NCBI RefSeq assembly: GCF_039908645.1
Contig: NZ_CP150917.1
Location: 1,088,501-1,152,500 of the forward strand
Length of the DNA: 64,000 nucleotides
Source of the DNA: Pseudomonas helvetica
GTDB taxonomy: Bacteria > Pseudomonadota > Gammaproteobacteria > Pseudomonadales > Pseudomonadaceae
Direction: 5' to 3'
Within the stretch, counting starts at the first letter, position 1. Each line of letters opens with the position of its first letter. The notes beneath the pieces were generated by a model. The model saw only the letters and a program-made list of their open reading frames with translations, had not been told where the DNA came from and did no database searches. The position numbers were made by a program, and so were the translations under genes. Positions 48,472 through 57,878 of the stretch are shown here, piece after piece.

Positions 48472-48807
48472 ATGTCGAATATGGATTTGTTGAAAGAAAT
48501 CAGTGCGATGCTGGATAAGGATTTTAAACAGTTGAAGTATGGTATCAAAGCCGATGAGACTTACCTGACCTCGACAGTGGTCAATGATCTTGGGCAGCCG
48601 GTAGTCGATTACTCGCAAACCCTGAGCTGGGCGATTATGGAGAAGGTCCAGGATGACGAATTTCCTGCGTTCGGCGACGAGTATGCGGGTGTGTTTACCC
48701 GGCAGTGGACGTTTGATCCGCTTTATCGCGTGGATAACAACATCTTCAATATTGAAAAGCTGAATTTGTTTGGCCGCGGTATCGTCGAGTATTACCGAGC
48801 CCAATAA
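48472..48807 (+). CDS. Unknown small protein upstream of the toxin-like gene (111 aa)
   Basis: I do not recognise a family. The ATG follows AAAAGGATTTAAGAG, a clear ribosome site. The product is acidic, has no cysteine, no signal peptide and no membrane segment: DLLKEISAMLDKDFKQLKY, a central LTSTVVNDLGQPVVDYSQTL, then FTRQWTFDPLYRVDNNIFN. Base use is AT-rich compared with its neighbours. It lies 158 bases before the dermonecrotic-toxin-like gene on the same strand, so it might act as immunity protein, chaperone or cofactor. That link is inference from position. Confidence 0.7.
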   Translation: MSNMDLLKEISAMLDKDFKQLKYGIKADETYLTSTVVNDLGQPVVDYSQTLSWAIMEKVQDDEFPAFGDEYAGVFTRQWTFDPLYRVDNNIFNIEKLNLFGRGIVEYYRAQ

Positions 48808-48862
48808 GCAGCTTCTTATAAGCCTGTGCGGTGGCCGATGAATGGATGGAGTCGGTAGAGTG

Positions 48863-48897
48863 CCCCGCGCGATCAGTGTGCGGGGTGTTAAAGAATT
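48863..48897 (+). terminator. Weak hairpin between the small gene and the toxin-like gene
   Basis: CCCCGC and GCGGGG flank an 11-base loop, followed by an A/T-rich stretch ending TTTTA. It could be a terminator or attenuator separating the two genes. Confidence 0.35.
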
Positions 48898-48965
48898 TTA
48901 TTGGCTGTGACTAATGATAATAATTTGTACTTGGTAATGTCATTGGATGCCAAAAGGAAGTGTGC

Positions 48966-51440
48966 ATGAGTGTTAATGATTTAACGATAGGTGCGGGTAA
49001 TGAAGTTCAGGAAGAACTTCGGCGCCCTTCGAAACGAGCAATGGCCGAACAACCTCATCTGATACCGGATTGGTTGCAGCGTGCCAGTGAAGAAGACCGC
49101 CAGTATTATGTCGATACGGAGCAGTCCCTGGCAGCAAAAGAGCAAGCGCTTGATGCACTGCTGAAAGAAACCAGGTCACTCAAGGCGTTCGCACATTTTT
49201 ATGCCCGGGAGTTTGTCCGGATTCTCTCCGGTGAACTCATCGACCCGGAGCAGATTTTCGTCAATGCTCGTCATATGTTCTATGTGGGTCAGCAAAAGGT
49301 GGTTCAACGTAATCGCCTGATGCTTCCCGAGTTCATGCTCAATGGTTTGTATGATCCGTCCTCTGTTCCATTGGAGATCACTCTTGAAGGTGAGGCGCTG
49401 CCGTCAGGCGTGACCGAACAAGACCTTTTGGAGGTGATAGGCAGCCAGAGCATGCGCTCGCTGTATGCCGAGAAATTTGAAGAAAAATACACCAGCGAAG
49501 CGGTGCTGCAAGCCCTGCAAGCCGTGCTGGACAGTCGCACGGACCTGAGTTCGTTCAGCGCGAAGTTGCAAGGGCATCTCAGTGACGACAGCCTCAAGAT
49601 CGTCGAACTGGCCAGCCAGAACGTCAGAAACTATTCCATGGGGAGTCTTTCGTTTGACACCTGGAAACACGCCTTCCAAGGGATGATTGTTTATTGTGGA
49701 CCGGAAGGTGAGGACGGTCCTTGCGTGCTCTATGCGCCGCAAGCCCCCGGGGGCAGGGTCTGGTTCGAGTTTGTGAGCATCAAACAACTGAACTTCCATA
49801 TGGCCGATTGGACGAATCAGCCGGCAGGACGCAGTTACCTGAGTCGGCAGTCTCACGCCGCTGAGCGAGAGCGCACCGATGCTTACATGAGATTTGTGCT
49901 GGAGTTGCCGAGTCAATGGCGCGGCCTCAAGCGTACCCCATGGCCGCAGTTCGGTGCAGGGGCATTACGCCAGGCTGTTCTGCTCAATGTCGGTTGGCTG
50001 CGGGGCGAAGTGGAGGCGGTCATTCCTGCTGGTTATCGTTCGGCGTCCTCTTACCATCGACGGTATTTCGCTCGTTTGAATACCGAGCTTAAAGCGTTGA
50101 CCCGGCTCGCCAGCCATGAGGCGGCGCTGATCAGTTACGAGAAGTTTGCGTACAACCTCATCAAACAAAGGGTTGAAGATGTTCTGGCGGAACACGGCGA
50201 AACAGTCGTCGTGAACCCCGATCTGATAAAGGTGGTGCTGGACGAGTCGCAAGAAATGACCTTGTCTCAGCTCATCATCAAGGAACAACACATCACGGAA
50301 GATAGCGGGCCGATACATAACCCGGGAATCTACCCGAAACTGCGTTTGTTGGCCGGCCATCCCCCCATCTCCGACACCTTGATGGCCGACGTGCTGATGA
50401 AATACATGGTGGGCTGGTCGAAGACGTTGCGTCCGGGTGAAAAATATATCGACATGCTGTCCAGCGACTACCTGGACCCCAATGCCCCTGGTTACGCGCT
50501 GAAACGCGATGTGTATGTAAACACGCAACTGCATGAGATGCAGCGCGCCGCATTGGCGGAACTCTTCAGCGGCAGAATTGATAAGCGTCAAAGTTGGGAT
50601 ATCGAAGAAGCTATTGATCGGTTGCGAGTACCGGAGTCCACCGATCCAATAGAAAATGATGAGCCTGAATCTCCCCAACGCAACGGTGTGTACCAGTTTT
50701 ATCTGCAAAACCGCAGGGTCCAGGGCGTTTATGTTTTCCGCTTGATGAACGATGGCGTGGCCACGGATCTGTTGTATACCCCGAATGCACCTGACGGCCG
50801 ATGGTTTCGACCACGGGCCGAGTTCACCAGGTCGGTGAAAGTGGGGGGGTTAGGCAGTTATTACTGCAAGCGCGTCAAATACACCGACCAGCGAGTGATC
50901 AGCGCATACATCGAAGAGCTGACGCAACGTAGTACCGACGACGAGCCGCCGGCACTGCACGTTCATAGCCGGGTATTCGACTTTTCGCATTGTTACAGCG
51001 AGATGATCAGGCAGATCATTGACGGTGTCGATGCACAAACCACGAGTCTCATCGAGATTGTTGCCAAACTGAGCTACGACGCTGCGGTAGCGGCAGTCAC
51101 CGTCATAGGCTGTATCTTCCCACCGATCGGTCTTGGATTAAGCGCGGTCGTGATGGCTAAAGGGGTGTTCGAGGGGGCAAAGGCTTATCACGAAGGAGAT
51201 CATTCGGGGGTATTCGCAAGCTACCTCGATTGCATGCTGGAACTGGCCACGATGCGTATCGGCAAGTTGGGTTTCTCGCAGGTGCAGAAGGCGATTGCCA
51301 AGCGCTTGGGCGATGCGAATACCTGTTTGAGCGTTGTCTCTGCGTGCAGTGGAAAAACCGTGGATCTGGCGGTGATGACCGCATTGATGAAGGAGGCGCT
51401 CGAAGAGCCTGATTCCAGCGAGCAGACGCTACTGGAATAA
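48966..51440 (+). CDS. Dermonecrotic-toxin-domain (DUF6543-like) protein
   Basis: An 824-residue protein with no signal peptide. The pattern LPDWLQRA-like start (LIPDWLQRASEEDRQYYV), the middle FDTWKHAFQGMIVY, and DLLYTPNAPDGRWFRPRAEF match the large toxin-like proteins of pseudomonads annotated with a dermonecrotic toxin domain. A long hydrophobic stretch (about 702-740, AAVAAVTVIGCIFPPIGLG) resembles a membrane-insertion segment. Relatives are often longer and carry an effector domain beyond it; here only about 85 residues follow, so this may be a short or truncated form. The ATG at 48966 follows AAGGA. Target and delivery are unknown. Confidence 0.75.
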   Translation: MSVNDLTIGAGNEVQEELRRPSKRAMAEQPHLIPDWLQRASEEDRQYYVDTEQSLAAKEQALDALLKETRSLKAFAHFYAREFVRILSGELIDPEQIFVNARHMFYVGQQKVVQRNRLMLPEFMLNGLYDPSSVPLEITLEGEALPSGVTEQDLLEVIGSQSMRSLYAEKFEEKYTSEAVLQALQAVLDSRTDLSSFSAKLQGHLSDDSLKIVELASQNVRNYSMGSLSFDTWKHAFQGMIVYCGPEGEDGPCVLYAPQAPGGRVWFEFVSIKQLNFHMADWTNQPAGRSYLSRQSHAAERERTDAYMRFVLELPSQWRGLKRTPWPQFGAGALRQAVLLNVGWLRGEVEAVIPAGYRSASSYHRRYFARLNTELKALTRLASHEAALISYEKFAYNLIKQRVEDVLAEHGETVVVNPDLIKVVLDESQEMTLSQLIIKEQHITEDSGPIHNPGIYPKLRLLAGHPPISDTLMADVLMKYMVGWSKTLRPGEKYIDMLSSDYLDPNAPGYALKRDVYVNTQLHEMQRAALAELFSGRIDKRQSWDIEEAIDRLRVPESTDPIENDEPESPQRNGVYQFYLQNRRVQGVYVFRLMNDGVATDLLYTPNAPDGRWFRPRAEFTRSVKVGGLGSYYCKRVKYTDQRVISAYIEELTQRSTDDEPPALHVHSRVFDFSHCYSEMIRQIIDGVDAQTTSLIEIVAKLSYDAAVAAVTVIGCIFPPIGLGLSAVVMAKGVFEGAKAYHEGDHSGVFASYLDCMLELATMRIGKLGFSQVQKAIAKRLGDANTCLSVVSACSGKTVDLAVMTALMKEALEEPDSSEQTLLE

Positions 51441-51465
51441 ACACAGGCGTTCAGCGCCGTACAAT

Positions 51466-52269
51466 TTAACCGGCGACGCTGGGCTCGTAGCCCATCCGCC
51501 AACTCACGGCCCGGGTCGCCGCCAGCAATCGCTGCGCCGCCGGGCCGTTTTCGTCGGCGTGGAACAACGACGTCGGGCCGACGATGGTCAGCACTGCCGC
51601 CACCTGGCCGACGGCATTGAACACTGGAGCCGAGAGCGCATCGACTCCCGGCATCAGCAAACCATGCACATGATGCAGGCCGCGTTCGCGGATCTGTTCA
51701 CACAAGGTCGCGTAGACCTGGTCATCGGCCAGCGGATGGGCCGCCATTGCCTGCACTTCCAGTTCGCGTAACTCAACGGTTTCGCGGTTCGGCAAAAAAG
51801 CGCTGAACACCAGGCCGGTGGATGAGCTGAGCAGCGGCAAGACCGAACCCAGTTGCGTCACCACCGTCACTGCACGCACCGCCGGTTCGATATGCACCAC
51901 GGTTGCGCCCTGGTTGCCCCATACCGCGAGGAAGCAGGTTTCGTTCAGGTCGTCGCGTAACTCGGCGAGTGGCAGGGCGGCGACTTTCAGCACGTCCATA
52001 CTGTTTAAAGCGGCCAGGCCGACGCGCAAGGCTTCGCGGCCGAGACCGTAATGATTGGTGGCGGCGTTTTGCTCGGCAAAGCCGCTGGCGATCAACGCCT
52101 GTAAATAGCGATGAACCTTGCTCGCTGGCATCTGCACGTGTTCGGCCAAGCGCGACAACGATGTCGATGGCGACAACTCGGCCAAGGCCTTGAGGATGTC
52201 GGTGCCGACCTCGGCCGAGCGGACTTTTTGTTTACCGCTGTCGGCGGTGCTGCTACGCGGCTTTTCCAT
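51466..52269 (-). CDS. hmgR: IclR-family repressor HmgR
   Basis: A 267-residue transcription regulator with an N-terminal winged helix-turn-helix (LSRLAEHVQMPASKVHRYLQAL) and the IclR effector domain (LRDDLNETCFLAVWGNQGATVVHIEP, LLSSSTGLVFSAFLP). It is divergent from hmgA, with half-sites ATTACG in the gap, matching HmgR of P. putida, which represses the homogentisate genes until homogentisate binds. The extreme N-terminus is basic and Ser-rich. I am confident because of context and family. Confidence 0.93.
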   Translation of the reverse strand: MEKPRSSTADSGKQKVRSAEVGTDILKALAELSPSTSLSRLAEHVQMPASKVHRYLQALIASGFAEQNAATNHYGLGREALRVGLAALNSMDVLKVAALPLAELRDDLNETCFLAVWGNQGATVVHIEPAVRAVTVVTQLGSVLPLLSSSTGLVFSAFLPNRETVELRELEVQAMAAHPLADDQVYATLCEQIRERGLHHVHGLLMPGVDALSAPVFNAVGQVAAVLTIVGPTSLFHADENGPAAQRLLAATRAVSWRMGYEPSVAG

Positions 52270-52330
52270 GGAGGCGGTGTGATCCCGGGACGAATGGGCG
52301 TCTTTATAGCTTGACGGTCAATACCAATCA

Positions 52331-52358
52331 AATTACGTTATGCGTAATCGAATTACGA
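52331..52358. promoter_or_regulatory. HmgR operator candidate
   Basis: Three half-sites, ATTACG (52332-52337), CGTAAT (52343-52348) and ATTACG (52352-52357), form two overlapping palindromes, ATTACG-n5-CGTAAT and CGTAAT-n3-ATTACG. They lie in the divergent hmgR-hmgA gap about 80 bases before hmgA. Confidence 0.6.
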
Positions 52359-52434
52359 TAAAAATAACCTGGGCGTGCCGAGACTTCTGAAAGGGAGCCA
52401 CAGGCCACGGCCTACTCCCTGTTCAGGAGGCTCC

Positions 52435-53739
52435 ATGAACCTTGATTCAACGGCGCCAGCGCTGGTTTACCAGTCAGGTTTCGGCAACGAATTCAGCAGC
52501 GAAGCGTTGCCCGGCGCACTGCCCGTCGGCCAGAACTCCCCGCAAAAAGCCCCGTACGGTCTCTACACCGAACTGTTCTCCGGTACTGCGTTCACCATGG
52601 CGCGCAGTGAAGCGCGACGCACCTGGATGTACCGTATTCAGCCGTCGGCCAATCACCCGGCGTTCGTTAAACTGGAGCGGCAATTGGCTGGCGGACCGCT
52701 GGGCGACGTGACGCCCAACCGCTTGCGCTGGAACCCGTTGGAGATCCCTGGCGAACCGACCGATTTCATCGACGGCCTGGTGTGCATGGCGGCCAACTCG
52801 GGTTCGGAGAAACCGGCCGGGATCAGTATTTATCACTACCGCGCCAATCGCTCGATGGAGCGGGTGTTCTTCAACGCCGATGGCGAGTGGTTGCTGGTGC
52901 CGGAGCAGGGGCGGTTGCGCATCGCCACCGAACTCGGGGTGCTGGAACTGGAACCGCTGGAAATTGCCGTGCTGCCGCGCGGTTTGAAGTTCCGCATCGA
53001 ATTGCTCGACCCGCAAGCCCGTGGCTACCTGGCCGAGAACCACGGCGCGCCGCTGCGCCTGCCGGACCTCGGGCCGATTGGCAGTAACGGTCTGGCCAAT
53101 CCACGGGACTTCCTGACTCCGGTCGCGCACTACGAAGACCTCAAGCAACCGACCACCCTGGTACAGAAATTCCTCGGTGAGTTGTGGGGCTGCGAGCTCG
53201 ACCATTCGCCGCTGAACGTGGTCGCCTGGCACGGTAATAATGTGCCGTACAAATATGACCTGCGCCGCTTCAACACCCTCGGCACGGTTAGCTTCGATCA
53301 TCCGGACCCGTCGATCTTCACCGTGCTGACGTCGCCGACCAGCGTCCACGGTCTGGCCAACCTCGATTTCGTGATCTTCCCGCCGCGCTGGATGGTGGCC
53401 GAAAACACCTTCCGTCCACCGTGGTTCCACCGCAACCTGATGAACGAATTCATGGGCCTGATCCAGGGCTCCTACGACGCCAAGGCCGAAGGTTTCCTGC
53501 CGGGTGGCGCGTCGTTGCACAGCTGCATGAGCGCTCACGGGCCGGACGGTGAAACCTGCACCAAGGCGATCAATGCCGAACTGGCGCCGAGCAAAATCGA
53601 CAACACCATGGCCTTCATGTTCGAGACCAGCCAGGTGTTGCGCCCAAGCCGCTTTGCCCTTGATTGCCCGCAACTGCAAAACAACTACGATGCATGCTGG
53701 GCCTCGCTGCCCGTCACATTCAATCCGAACCGGAGATAA
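52435..53739 (+). CDS. hmgA: Homogentisate 1,2-dioxygenase
   Basis: A 434-residue cytoplasmic Fe(II) enzyme that opens the ring of homogentisate to maleylacetoacetate in tyrosine and phenylalanine catabolism. It opens with [19 protein letters not shown], the typical N-terminus, and has the metal-ligand region [18 protein letters not shown] with His and Glu, followed by [13 protein letters not shown] with the second His. The ATG at 52435 follows CAGGAGG. fahA begins 3 bases after its stop, in one operon with maiA. Confidence 0.98.
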   Translation: MNLDSTAPALVYQSGFGNEFSSEALPGALPVGQNSPQKAPYGLYTELFSGTAFTMARSEARRTWMYRIQPSANHPAFVKLERQLAGGPLGDVTPNRLRWNPLEIPGEPTDFIDGLVCMAANSGSEKPAGISIYHYRANRSMERVFFNADGEWLLVPEQGRLRIATELGVLELEPLEIAVLPRGLKFRIELLDPQARGYLAENHGAPLRLPDLGPIGSNGLANPRDFLTPVAHYEDLKQPTTLVQKFLGELWGCELDHSPLNVVAWHGNNVPYKYDLRRFNTLGTVSFDHPDPSIFTVLTSPTSVHGLANLDFVIFPPRWMVAENTFRPPWFHRNLMNEFMGLIQGSYDAKAEGFLPGGASLHSCMSAHGPDGETCTKAINAELAPSKIDNTMAFMFETSQVLRPSRFALDCPQLQNNYDACWASLPVTFNPNRR

Positions 53740-53742
53740 CCC

Positions 53743-55047
53743 ATGACTCAGACCACCCCCACTCGTAGCTGGGTTGCCTCCGCCAACGGTCACACTGACT
53801 TCCCGCTGCAGAACCTGCCGCTGGGCGTGTTCAGCACCAAGGGTTCGGCGCCGCGCAGCGGTGTGGCGATTGGCGAGCATATTTTCGACCTGGAAGCGGC
53901 GCTCGAAGCAGGTCTGTTCGACGGTGCTGCGCGTGCAGCCGTCGAAGCCACCCGTGGCGGTCAGCTGAACGCGTTTTTCGACCTCGGGCGTGGCGCCCGC
54001 GTGGCCCTGCGTGAGCGTCTGCTGGAGCTGTTCACCGAAGGCAGCACCCTGCGCGGCAAGATCGAAGCCCAAGGCGCAAAACTGTTGCCATTGGCCGCCG
54101 ATTGCCAGATGCACCTGCCAGCCAAGATCAATGACTACACCGACTTCTACGTCGGCATCGAGCACGCGCAAAACGTCGGCAAACTGTTCCGCCCGGACAA
54201 CCCGCTGCTGCCGAACTATAAGTATGTGCCGATTGGCTACCACGGCCGTGCATCGACCATTCGCCCATCCGGCACCGACGTGCGTCGCCCGAAAGGCCAG
54301 ACCCTGCCCGCCGGTCAGACCGAGCCAACGTTTGGCCCGTGCGCGCGGCTGGACTATGAACTGGAACTCGGCATCTGGATCGGCCAGGGCAATGAAATGG
54401 GCGACTCGATTGCCATCGGCGACGCCGCCGAGCACATCGCCGGTTTTTGCCTGCTGAATGACTGGTCGGCGCGCGACATCCAGGCCTGGGAATACCAGCC
54501 ACTGGGGCCGTTCCTGTCGAAAAGCTTCATTACCAGCATCTCGCCATGGGTCGTCACCGCTGAAGCATTGGAGCCGTTCCGCCGTGCCCAACCGGCGCGT
54601 CCAGAGGGCGATCCGCAACCGCTGCCGTACCTGTTCGACAAACGCGATCAGGCCGCGGGTGCCTTCGATATCGAACTGGAAGTGCTGCTGCTCACCGAAG
54701 CCATGCGCGAACAAAACCTGCCAGCCCATCGCCTGACGCTGAGCAACACTCAATACATGTACTGGACCGTGGCGCAAATGGTTGCGCACCACAGCGTCAA
54801 CGGGTGCCAGTTGCAGGCCGGTGACCTGTTCGGTTCGGGCACCTTGTCGGGGCCGGAAAACGGTCAGTTCGGCAGCCTGCTGGAAATCACCGAAGGCGGT
54901 AAAAAGCCGATCGAGCTGGCTTCGGGCGAGGTGCGCAAGTTCCTTGAAGACGGCGACGAAATCATCCTGCGCGCACGCTGCAGCCGTGACGGTTTCGCCT
55001 CCATTGGTTTCGGTGAATGCCGCGGCAAAATCCTGCCGGCACGTTAA
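53743..55047 (+). CDS. fahA: Fumarylacetoacetase
   Basis: A 434-residue hydrolase that splits fumarylacetoacetate into fumarate and acetoacetate, the last step of tyrosine breakdown. Metal- and substrate-binding regions are visible: NDYTDFYVGIEHAQNVG with metal-binding Asp and catalytic His, IGYHGRAST, the acidic metal site LDYELELGIWIGQG, and DWSARDIQAWEY. The product is full length for the family. It starts 3 bases after hmgA and ends 12 bases before maiA. Confidence 0.98.
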   Translation: MTQTTPTRSWVASANGHTDFPLQNLPLGVFSTKGSAPRSGVAIGEHIFDLEAALEAGLFDGAARAAVEATRGGQLNAFFDLGRGARVALRERLLELFTEGSTLRGKIEAQGAKLLPLAADCQMHLPAKINDYTDFYVGIEHAQNVGKLFRPDNPLLPNYKYVPIGYHGRASTIRPSGTDVRRPKGQTLPAGQTEPTFGPCARLDYELELGIWIGQGNEMGDSIAIGDAAEHIAGFCLLNDWSARDIQAWEYQPLGPFLSKSFITSISPWVVTAEALEPFRRAQPARPEGDPQPLPYLFDKRDQAAGAFDIELEVLLLTEAMREQNLPAHRLTLSNTQYMYWTVAQMVAHHSVNGCQLQAGDLFGSGTLSGPENGQFGSLLEITEGGKKPIELASGEVRKFLEDGDEIILRARCSRDGFASIGFGECRGKILPAR

Positions 55048-55059
55048 GAGGTTCAGGCC

Positions 55060-55695
55060 ATGGAACTCTTTACCTACTACCGTTCGACGTCGTCCTTTCG
55101 GGTGCGCATTGCCCTGGCACTCAAAGGGCTGGAGTACCAGGCGCTGCCGATCAACCTGATCGCGCCGCAAGGTGGCGAACACCAGCAACCGGCGTATTTG
55201 CATATCAACCCGCAAGGCCGGGTGCCAGCCTTGCGTACCGATGAAGGCGAGTTGCTGATCCAGTCCCCGGCGATCATCGAGTACCTGGAGGAGCGTTATC
55301 CACAGGTGCCGCTGCTGTCCAAAGACCTGGCCAGGCGCGCGCATGAGCGTGGGGTGGCGGCGTTGATCGGTTGCGACATTCATCCGCTGCACAACGTCAG
55401 CGTGCTCAATCAACTGCGCCAACTCGGTCACGATGAGCCGCAGGTGGTGCACTGGATCGGCCACTGGATTACTCAGGGGCTGGCGGCGGTCGAGCACTTG
55501 ATTGGCGACGAGGGGTACTGTTTCGGCAGCGCGCCGGGGTTGGCGGATGTCTACCTGATCCCGCAGTTGTACGCGGCCGAGCGGTTCAACATTTCCCTTG
55601 AGGCGTATCCACGGATTCGCCGGGTCGCGGCGCTGGCAGCGCAGCATCCGGCCTTCATCAAGGCCCACCCGGCGAATCAGCCCGATACCCCATAG
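55060..55695 (+). CDS. maiA: Maleylacetoacetate isomerase
   Basis: A 211-residue zeta-class glutathione S-transferase homologue that isomerises maleylacetoacetate to fumarylacetoacetate with glutathione. The zeta motif is seen as YYRSTSSFRVRIALALKGL, then NPQGRVPAL and QSPAIIEYLEERYP for glutathione binding. The C-terminal domain holds GLADVYLIPQLYAAERF. It is the third gene of the operon, with fahA 12 bases upstream. A REP doublet follows it. Confidence 0.96.
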   Translation: MELFTYYRSTSSFRVRIALALKGLEYQALPINLIAPQGGEHQQPAYLHINPQGRVPALRTDEGELLIQSPAIIEYLEERYPQVPLLSKDLARRAHERGVAALIGCDIHPLHNVSVLNQLRQLGHDEPQVVHWIGHWITQGLAAVEHLIGDEGYCFGSAPGLADVYLIPQLYAAERFNISLEAYPRIRRVAALAAQHPAFIKAHPANQPDTP

Positions 55696-55716
55696 CTGAG
55701 TGGACACTGATTGTTC

Positions 55717-55852
55717 CTGTGGCGAGGGAGCTTGCTCCCGCTGGAGTGCGAAGCGCTCCAAAAACAGGCAGTAACACTGTTTCTGAAGGATCTCATTCGC
55801 CGGTTTTGGGGCTGCTGCGCAGCCCAGCGGGAGCAAGCTCCCTCGCCACAGG
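55717..55852. repeat. REP doublet (REPIN) with GGCGAGGGAGCTTGCTCCC head
   Basis: TGTGGCGAGGGAGCTTGCTCCC at the left and GGGAGCAAGCTCCCTCGCCACA at the right frame about 90 bases, as at 21470-21602. It fills the gap between maiA and the converging SirB1-like gene. Confidence 0.88.
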
Positions 55853-55870
55853 AATGCAGTGGTTAAAGGG

Positions 55871-56674
55871 TTAATGCACGATGGCGTTAGGTGGCAAATG
55901 CCCCAATCGTTCGGTCAGGCGGATGCGCTGGATCGGGTCGTCGGTGAGCAACAAGGCATGCTCCAGGTCGAAACGCTCGGCGTTGGGGCATTCCAGCCGT
56001 TGATAGAGGCTGGCGCGGGCCAGGTAGTCGCTGACGCAAGCGTTGCCGAGTTCCAGCACCCGCTCGGCATCGATCAGCGCGTCGATGTTGTCGTCGTTGG
56101 TTAAATGCAACTGGCGCAAATTGCGCGACAGTCGCTGGAGCATCTGGACCGGTTCGCTGGTAAGCAGATGCTCGGCGTTGAGCTGCATGTTCGGACCGTA
56201 CTGGCGCTGCAGCAACTCGCGGCAGTCGTTGGGGTACAAGCGCCGACCGCCACACGGGTCGAGCAAATGATCGGCACCCGGCACCCGCAACAGAAAATGC
56301 CCGGGAAAATTCACCCCGACCATTGGGATCTCCAGCCGTCGGGCCAGCTCCAGCGCGATCAAACCGAGGGCCAGCGGTTGTCCGCGCCGGCGTTCCAGCA
56401 CCTTGTTGAGCAGCGCCGCCTGCGGGCGCAGCGGGATGGACTCGTCCTGTCGATAACCCATGTCATTGAGTCGCCGCAACAACGGTTGGGCCAATTCGCT
56501 GACCGGCAACATGGGTAAACCGGCACTGACCCGTTGTTGCAGGTCCTTGAATTGCTCCAGCAGTACCTCGGGCTTCACCTGTGGATCGTGTTCGGCAGCG
56601 ATCCACAGCGCCGCTTCGAAGAGCGCCGGTGGCGAGCGTTGCAGACAAGCGAAAAAAGCGTGGCGCGGGTTCAT
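55871..56674 (-). CDS. SirB1-family protein (transglutaminase-like fold)
   Basis: A 267-residue cytoplasmic protein: N-terminal helical part FEAALWIAAEHDP, then RRGQPLALGLIALELARRLEIPMVGVNFPGH (split by helices) and DPCGGRRLYPNDCRELL, typical of SirB1/YchA proteins, and a C-terminal TPR-like tail (LGNACVSDYLARASLYQRL). The ATG at 56674 follows GGAGATTTTG. It stands alone and converges on a REP doublet. The molecular function is unknown; SirB1 is named for regulation of invasion genes in Salmonella, which does not transfer here. Confidence 0.88.
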   Translation of the reverse strand: MNPRHAFFACLQRSPPALFEAALWIAAEHDPQVKPEVLLEQFKDLQQRVSAGLPMLPVSELAQPLLRRLNDMGYRQDESIPLRPQAALLNKVLERRRGQPLALGLIALELARRLEIPMVGVNFPGHFLLRVPGADHLLDPCGGRRLYPNDCRELLQRQYGPNMQLNAEHLLTSEPVQMLQRLSRNLRQLHLTNDDNIDALIDAERVLELGNACVSDYLARASLYQRLECPNAERFDLEHALLLTDDPIQRIRLTERLGHLPPNAIVH

Positions 56675-56858
56675 CAAAATCTCCGGCGGATGCCTCGTTT
56701 TAGCCCCGTCTCAGGCATTCGTCCAGTGCTCTACACATGCGGTTGCAGGTTATGTCTTAAAGGCTGTAAAACCGCTTCTGCTTATTCCGGTGCGCTTCAG
56801 CAATTTTCAGCCGCAGGCCTATACTGGCGACTACAAGAAGTGATTCGGGAGCCCTACG

Positions 56859-57878
56859 ATGTTCGCTCTCATGCAAAGCACTCGCCTTGAATCGCTGCAC
56901 CTGAGCGTTGACCCGGTGACCGGGTTGAAGGCGGTGATCGCCATTCATTGCAGCCGTTTGGGTCCCGCCCTTGGTGGCTGCCGTTACCTTGCCTATCCCG
57001 ACGATGAAAGCGCCGTGGTGGATGCTGCGCGCCTGGCGCAAGGCATGAGTTACAAGGCCGCGCTGGCCGGGCTGGCGCAGGGTGGCGGGGTGGCGGTGAT
57101 CGTTCGTCCGCCCCATGTCGAAAGCCGCGCAGCCTTGTTCGAGGCCTTCGGCCGCGTTGTCGAACAGCTCGACGGTCGCTACATCACGGCCATCGACAGC
57201 GGTACTTCGGTCGCCGACATGGATTGCATTGCCCAGACAACCCAGCATGTCACTAGCACCACCGCCGCCGGCGATCCGGCGCCGCATGCCGCCATGGGGG
57301 TGTTCGCCGGTATTCGCGCCACGGCCATGGCCCGCTTGGGCAGTGACAACCTCGAAGGCCTGCGGGTGGCGGTCCAGGGGTTGGGCAATGTCGGTTTTGC
57401 CCTCGCCGAGCAACTGCATGCCGCCGGGGCTGAATTGCTGGTCAGCGACATCGACGCCGGCAAGGTACAACTGGCCATCGAACAGTTGGGCGCCCGTCCG
57501 ATTGCCAACGAATCGCTGCTCAGCACCCCGTGCGACATTCTCGCGCCTTGTGGGCTGGGCGGCGTGCTCAACAGCCACAGCGTTGCGCAATTGCGCTGCG
57601 CCGCAGTGGCCGGTTCGGCCAACAATCAGCTGACCAACCTGCTGGTGGCCGACCAGTTGGAAAACCGCGGCATTCTGTATGCGCCGGACTACGTGATCAA
57701 TTCCGGCGGGTTGATTTATGTATCGCTCAAACACCGTGGCGAGGCGTTGTCGAACATCACCGCGCACCTCTCGAAAATCAGCTCGCGGCTGACTGAAGTC
57801 TTCGCCCATGCCCAGGCTGAAAAACGCTCGCCGGCCCGGGTGGCGGATGAGCTGGCAGAGAAAGTGCTGTACCGATGA
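56859..57878 (+). CDS. ldh: Leucine dehydrogenase homologue lacking the catalytic lysine
   Basis: A 339-residue member of the Glu/Leu/Phe/Val dehydrogenase family, which normally deaminates branched-chain amino acids with NAD. It has GPALGGCRYLAYPDD, MSYKAALAGLAQGGG with the substrate-binding Lys66, the NAD motif VAVQGLGNVGFALAEQL, and the active Asp in YITAIDSGTSVADMD. In the family the glycine run is followed by the catalytic Lys (GGGK); here residue 78 is Val (codon GTG at 57090-57092). All else looks intact. The 2-oxoacid dehydrogenase genes follow. Activity may be lost or changed; see findings. Confidence 0.9.
   Translation: MFALMQSTRLESLHLSVDPVTGLKAVIAIHCSRLGPALGGCRYLAYPDDESAVVDAARLAQGMSYKAALAGLAQGGGVAVIVRPPHVESRAALFEAFGRVVEQLDGRYITAIDSGTSVADMDCIAQTTQHVTSTTAAGDPAPHAAMGVFAGIRATAMARLGSDNLEGLRVAVQGLGNVGFALAEQLHAAGAELLVSDIDAGKVQLAIEQLGARPIANESLLSTPCDILAPCGLGGVLNSHSVAQLRCAAVAGSANNQLTNLLVADQLENRGILYAPDYVINSGGLIYVSLKHRGEALSNITAHLSKISSRLTEVFAHAQAEKRSPARVADELAEKVLYR

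Noticed and set aside
52474..55836. A 1120-codon open frame on the minus strand across the whole hmgA-fahA-maiA operon.
   Set aside because: It is antisense to three well-supported enzymes, begins inside a REP doublet, and its protein has no recognisable domain. Long antisense frames are usual in GC-rich genes with strong third-position bias.
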